Positions 60,440 to 64,000 of a stretch of 64,000 nt of DNA are shown piece by piece. The position numbers and the translations under genes were made by a program. Source of the DNA: Phallusia mammillata. Taxonomy: Eukaryota; Chordata; Ascidiacea; Phlebobranchia; Ascidiidae. Every line of letters begins with the position of its first letter. Position 1 is the first letter of the stretch. The stretch is taken from NCBI GenBank assembly GCA_003260075.1, contig QLIY01000029.1, positions 293,423 to 357,422 on the forward strand. The letters are read 5' to 3'. A model generated the notes under the pieces. It worked only from the letters and a program-made list of their open reading frames with translations. It was not told the origin of the DNA and searched no databases.

Positions 60440-63400
60440 TCAGGCTCCAAAAAGAACATGGTGTAACATAAGCACAAACACAGCAAGACGCATGTACAGG
60501 TAATGTTTTGCGGCACCGTTACCAGGTTTCTGGGTGTTAAGCCCTTCTTTGCGGCTTCCCAGCAACATTGGTACCTTTTGTGCTGTATTTGAGGGCAGTT
60601 GAATCACTGATGGCCTGCTCACGGCACTGTTGGCTGCGGGAGTTTTGTTTTCTTCAGTCTTTTGTGCGCAAGTTGGGTGATATTGGAGTTCTTCGCACAT
60701 TTGTTTATCGTTTTGACTTGAGATAAGTCCTCCAGTAGATAACATTGGTAATAAGGGTTGGCTGTTTGGGTTGGTTTCGTCGGGATTACCAGTCTTTGAT
60801 CTCCAGCCAAAGTTTCCCATAACTGGAAACCCTGAAAACCCGTTGCCTTGAGCGCCGTTGGTGGCGTAACTTTCGTCAGTTAGTCCACCACCAGAGGGAT
60901 CCGTAACAACACGAAATGAACGGTCCACAACTCCAAGCCTGTTCTCAACTCTACAGGTGTAAGTTCCAACACTCTCTTCTGTGCTTGCCGACCTTAAATG
61001 TAGTGTTCCATCTTCACTGACTTCTACGTTCAACTATAAATTTGGAAAAAATATAATATATTGGAGAATAAGGTAGAATAATTGAAACTACCCTTTTCCC
61101 TATAGCAGTGCCTTCCACTATATTTGTAAAAGCGATGGGATTTAGAACCAGATTGGAAACCACTGCCTTAAACAAAAAAATGATCGTCCTAGTGATTCGT
61201 TATAAGGTATTAACAACAATAATGGCAGTTTGTGTCACACAGTTTGTAAAGCAGGAATGCGAATCCAATGGCGTGAATGTTTTCATACATCACTTCGTAA
61301 ATTGCATTTATGTAAACCCATTTGTATCCAAAAGTACAGACGCTACAATAAAATAACTTTTCATATTCTTTCTCTTACTTCTGGATTAGCTGAATTTCGT
61401 TCACATTTCATGCATGTCGGGTTAGATCCTTCTTTCCCTCCTGGTTGTTTCAGTTGCATAATCCAATTTATAGTGGGTTTCGGATATCCGGTTGCCCGAC
61501 ATGCCGCACTCAGTGAAACTGTATCCCCGTTTACACGATAGATAGATGTAAGTTGAGGCAAGACTCCAAACAATGTGATATTAGGTCGCTGTGGAACATT
61601 GTATTCCTAAAGTCAATGCCAGAATACGCATTTCTCAATGGATGAGAAAGGCTTTTTTATTATAATTTATTTTCAAAGTGCAGACATTGTTGAAACTGCT
61701 TTTCTCTACTCGTCGCCTTTTACCAAGTTTTCAGTTCATGTTTAAAAGCTCCATTCAAATGTAGGGAAAAACGCAAAACTATCCATATATCCGTGTTAGT
61801 TAGGTGAGCACGTCACAATTCTTATAGCATTTCTTCTCCCGAGTTAATAATTACCTGTACAATTTGCAAGTTATTCTAGCCGCATTATAAGGTTGTAGAG
61901 CAAAGCATAAACAATTGTAGTCGATCGCTAGCACTGGACTGAAATACTTAAGCCGTTCAAACTACATTTAGAATCATAACATTTACACATGTCACACAAC
62001 CAGTACTCCTTAAGCCTAAGATTGCACAGCCCTGTTTTTGATTCCAATCTATAAATCTTCTCCCTAATTTCAACGTACAGTACAAGCGAAGAAATCGCGA
62101 CTACTGATGGTAGGTTTTGCGAATCTTATGTCGAATCCCTGCATGGCAAGAGGTTCAACACAGAATACAGGCAGATGTGATGAGAGAACTGCCTTGGTTT
62201 GAATGATCCATCTTAATTCACAGTCGCATGTCCACGGATTCTCGTGAAGCGAAATGTTTGTCAAACGGTGAAGGGTCTCGCCGAAGGCGCTGCGCTGTAG
62301 ATGAATTGGAAAGTTAACTGTTGGTTGCCCGGTTAACAATTAATATTTTTAATCTCAGAGCCCTGGTGTTGTTGTTTTCACGAATGAACAAACAAGTAAT
62401 GACCATAAAGACATAACCTGTTTTTGTTGTTGTGATTTTGGTTCTATTTGAATAAGGAATTTGAGAGAATGTAACATATATATATGAATGTACAAAATGA
62501 TTTTACATTGGCTGTTTCTCATGATCACGTTTATATGTGTAGTGGAGGGAAATGTGATTATGATCTTACTCAAAAAAGAATCTGCCTGATATCTTACGCT
62601 GTGGTTAACTTACCTTTATGGTTTGCAAAGAATTGCTTGAGACGTCAAGAATATTCAGATTGGGCAGCTGTAATGCTCCTGGGTGAATAACTGTTAACCC
62701 GGTATTGGAAAGTTTCAAGTCCGTTAGAAGTCGCAAAAACTGAAAACAAAGGCAATGATATGATTTTGGGCATTTTGTCCAGCGTTTCTTAACATTTTAA
62801 CCCCGCTGTCCACCATTTCAATTCTTTCTAAAACATCAAGTAAATTTACCCTACACACGTAATATAATGCATTACAGCCTATTTTTACACCAAAAGGTAT
62901 AGCGGTTTAGTCCATATTAAGAAGCACCGAGGTTTGCAAATAATTAATCGATACACGGATACAAAAAACCGAATAAAGATTTCTATTTTGAAGAGTCATG
63001 GAGCTACACACCGTATAAGTACCTCTTCTAAATTATTAGTCTTGACCCAAAATACAAATCAAAAGTCGGCCCGCTGTTACCTTAACGTCGTGTTCTAGGA
63101 GCTCATTTAGCGGGTTGTTAGAGAGATCAAGTTTTCGCAGAGTAAATTCAACGCGTTCAAGAGCTCGTCGCGGAACTCTGGTCAAACCACAAGCCTTTAT
63201 TGAAAGCGATGTAAGTCTTTCTAATCCTGTTAGCAGTTTGGGATTTAGTCCTTCGTCGCCCAGTCCCGGAATGTCGCCAATTTCTAACTCTTCCAATCTG
63301 TAATATTAAGATCAGTTTTCTTTTATTGGTTGTTAAACTACAAAGTTTGGCAAACAAATGGTTTTGAGTCTAAATACCCTAAAACGGTTGTTTTTAACTA

Positions 63401-63873
63401 TTGTTTTATTTTTCGCTTAAGCTGGTGGCTTTACAAGTTTCCTTTAGGGGTAGTTTAGTTTTAAAATGTCACACACAACAGTTAGGAGATTCTCAAGAGA
63501 CCCTAATTAATTTTATCGATGGTTTGAAATTCCTGTGTTAAAAGCCAAAGTCGACAGAGGTACTTATTTTGTGGGTCATGACGTCATCTTTCTGTGACGT
63601 CATAGTTTGCAGTCTTATATTTTTTTGAAAAAAGGGTAAGTAAGATAAATTAGGTTCCGCTTTGGGGTAATTATTATTTAAACGTTGTAAACGGTGATTT
63701 ACTACATAGTTTCTCTTATATCACGTGGTTTGTTAAACGAAGGCTAATTATCGGAATGTAGCTTCAAAGCTTGAACAACTGGTCGTAATCAGTTTATCAA
63801 CTTTTAAAAATACTTATAAATTTAACAGAAACTGATACATACAGTGTGTTGTTGTGTAGAAGATACTGTGGCA

Positions 63874-63920
<47 letters not shown>

Positions 63921-64000
63921 GATTTGACTTTGTGTAAAGATCGAATGACGAGTTTTCGAAGTTGACTCAAATCGCTCAGTTGGTGGGAAGCTAAAATGGT
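60440..64000 (-). CDS. LRR-LRRCT-Ig cell-surface protein, probable GPI anchor (5' partial)
   Basis: Exons on the minus strand: part of an exon at about 63920-64000, then 63081-63297, 62614-62739, 62079-62294, 61379-61606 and 60440-61033 (stop TGA); phases agree from 63297 on. The first give leucine-rich repeats (LSDLSQLRKLVI; LRKLDLSNNPLNELL; LNILDVSSNSLQTI). 62079-62294 is an LRR C-terminal cap (NPWTCDCELRWI plus two more Cys). 61379-61606 and the start of the last exon form an Ig domain (CRATGYPKPTINWI, later YTCRVENRLG). After a long Gly/Asn/Pro-rich linker the protein ends KPGNGAAKH plus a hydrophobic tail (YLYMRLAVFVLMLHHVLFGA), as in GPI signals; there is no cytoplasmic tail. Such proteins act in adhesion or neurite guidance; the exact family is unclear. 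The leftmost exon is cut by a G46 run. Confidence 0.85.
63579..63602. promoter_or_regulatory. Paired CRE-like palindromes in an LRR-Ig intron
   Basis: TGACGTCA at 63579-63586 and 63595-63602, 16 bp apart, in the intron upstream of the exon at 63081-63297. Confidence 0.45.
63874..63919. repeat. G46 run abutting an LRR exon (probable recoded gap)
   Basis: Forty-six G directly follow the coding sequence of the partial LRR exon on the minus strand (reading ...HKVKS), with no splice donor in between. A real exon would need a donor here, so sequence is probably missing. Confidence 0.7.

Overview
This is a eukaryotic genomic window: AT-rich, with short exons split by GT/AG introns and conserved animal gene families. 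The small introns, the gene set (PDE9A, an ANKRD45-like gene, an astacin, an LRR-Ig surface protein) and the roughly 2-4% difference between duplicated (apparently allelic) segments suggest a highly polymorphic, compact-genome marine chordate. A tunicate such as Ciona is my best guess. This is inference; no species marker was seen.

Layout. 0-5.1 kb (minus strand): a tandem pair of paralogous three-exon genes for small secreted helical proteins of 107 and 102 aa that I do not recognise. They share intron phases, 3' ends and an upstream block. 5.4-7.4 kb (minus): an eight-exon astacin metalloprotease (324 aa) with an antistasin-like Cys-rich module before the catalytic domain. 8.2-11.0 kb (plus): an ANKRD45-like gene, ankyrin repeats plus an Hsp70-lid-like C-terminus, with an alternative terminal exon. 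It is divergent from the astacin across about 770 bp. 11-27 kb: no recognisable exons. 27.0-32.2 kb (minus): PDE9A catalytic exons and stop codon; the N-terminal exons are not securely located. 32.2-60.4 kb: mostly unassigned, with a few tentative exons, including an acidic SUMO-interaction-like ORF near 48.4 kb and a possible two-exon minus-strand gene at 57.4-58.6 kb. 60.4 kb to the right edge (minus): a LRR-LRRCT-Ig protein with a C-terminal hydrophobic tail suggesting a GPI anchor; its 5' end is outside the window.

Two things overlay the genes. First, hAT-type short inverted-repeat elements, four of them with exact 8-bp target-site duplications. Second, ten places where 63-244 bp of sequence appears twice in direct orientation separated by a homopolymer of about 10 G (once C), plus G-runs of 64 and 46. 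These look like assembly gaps flanked by unmerged haplotypes, with the N placeholders recoded as G, and they affect at least two genes.

Most striking candidates: the undescribed secreted-peptide gene pair, the antistasin-astacin fusion, the ankyrin/Hsp70-lid gene with its terminal-exon switch, and a large excess of the palindrome TGACGTCA, including three close pairs.
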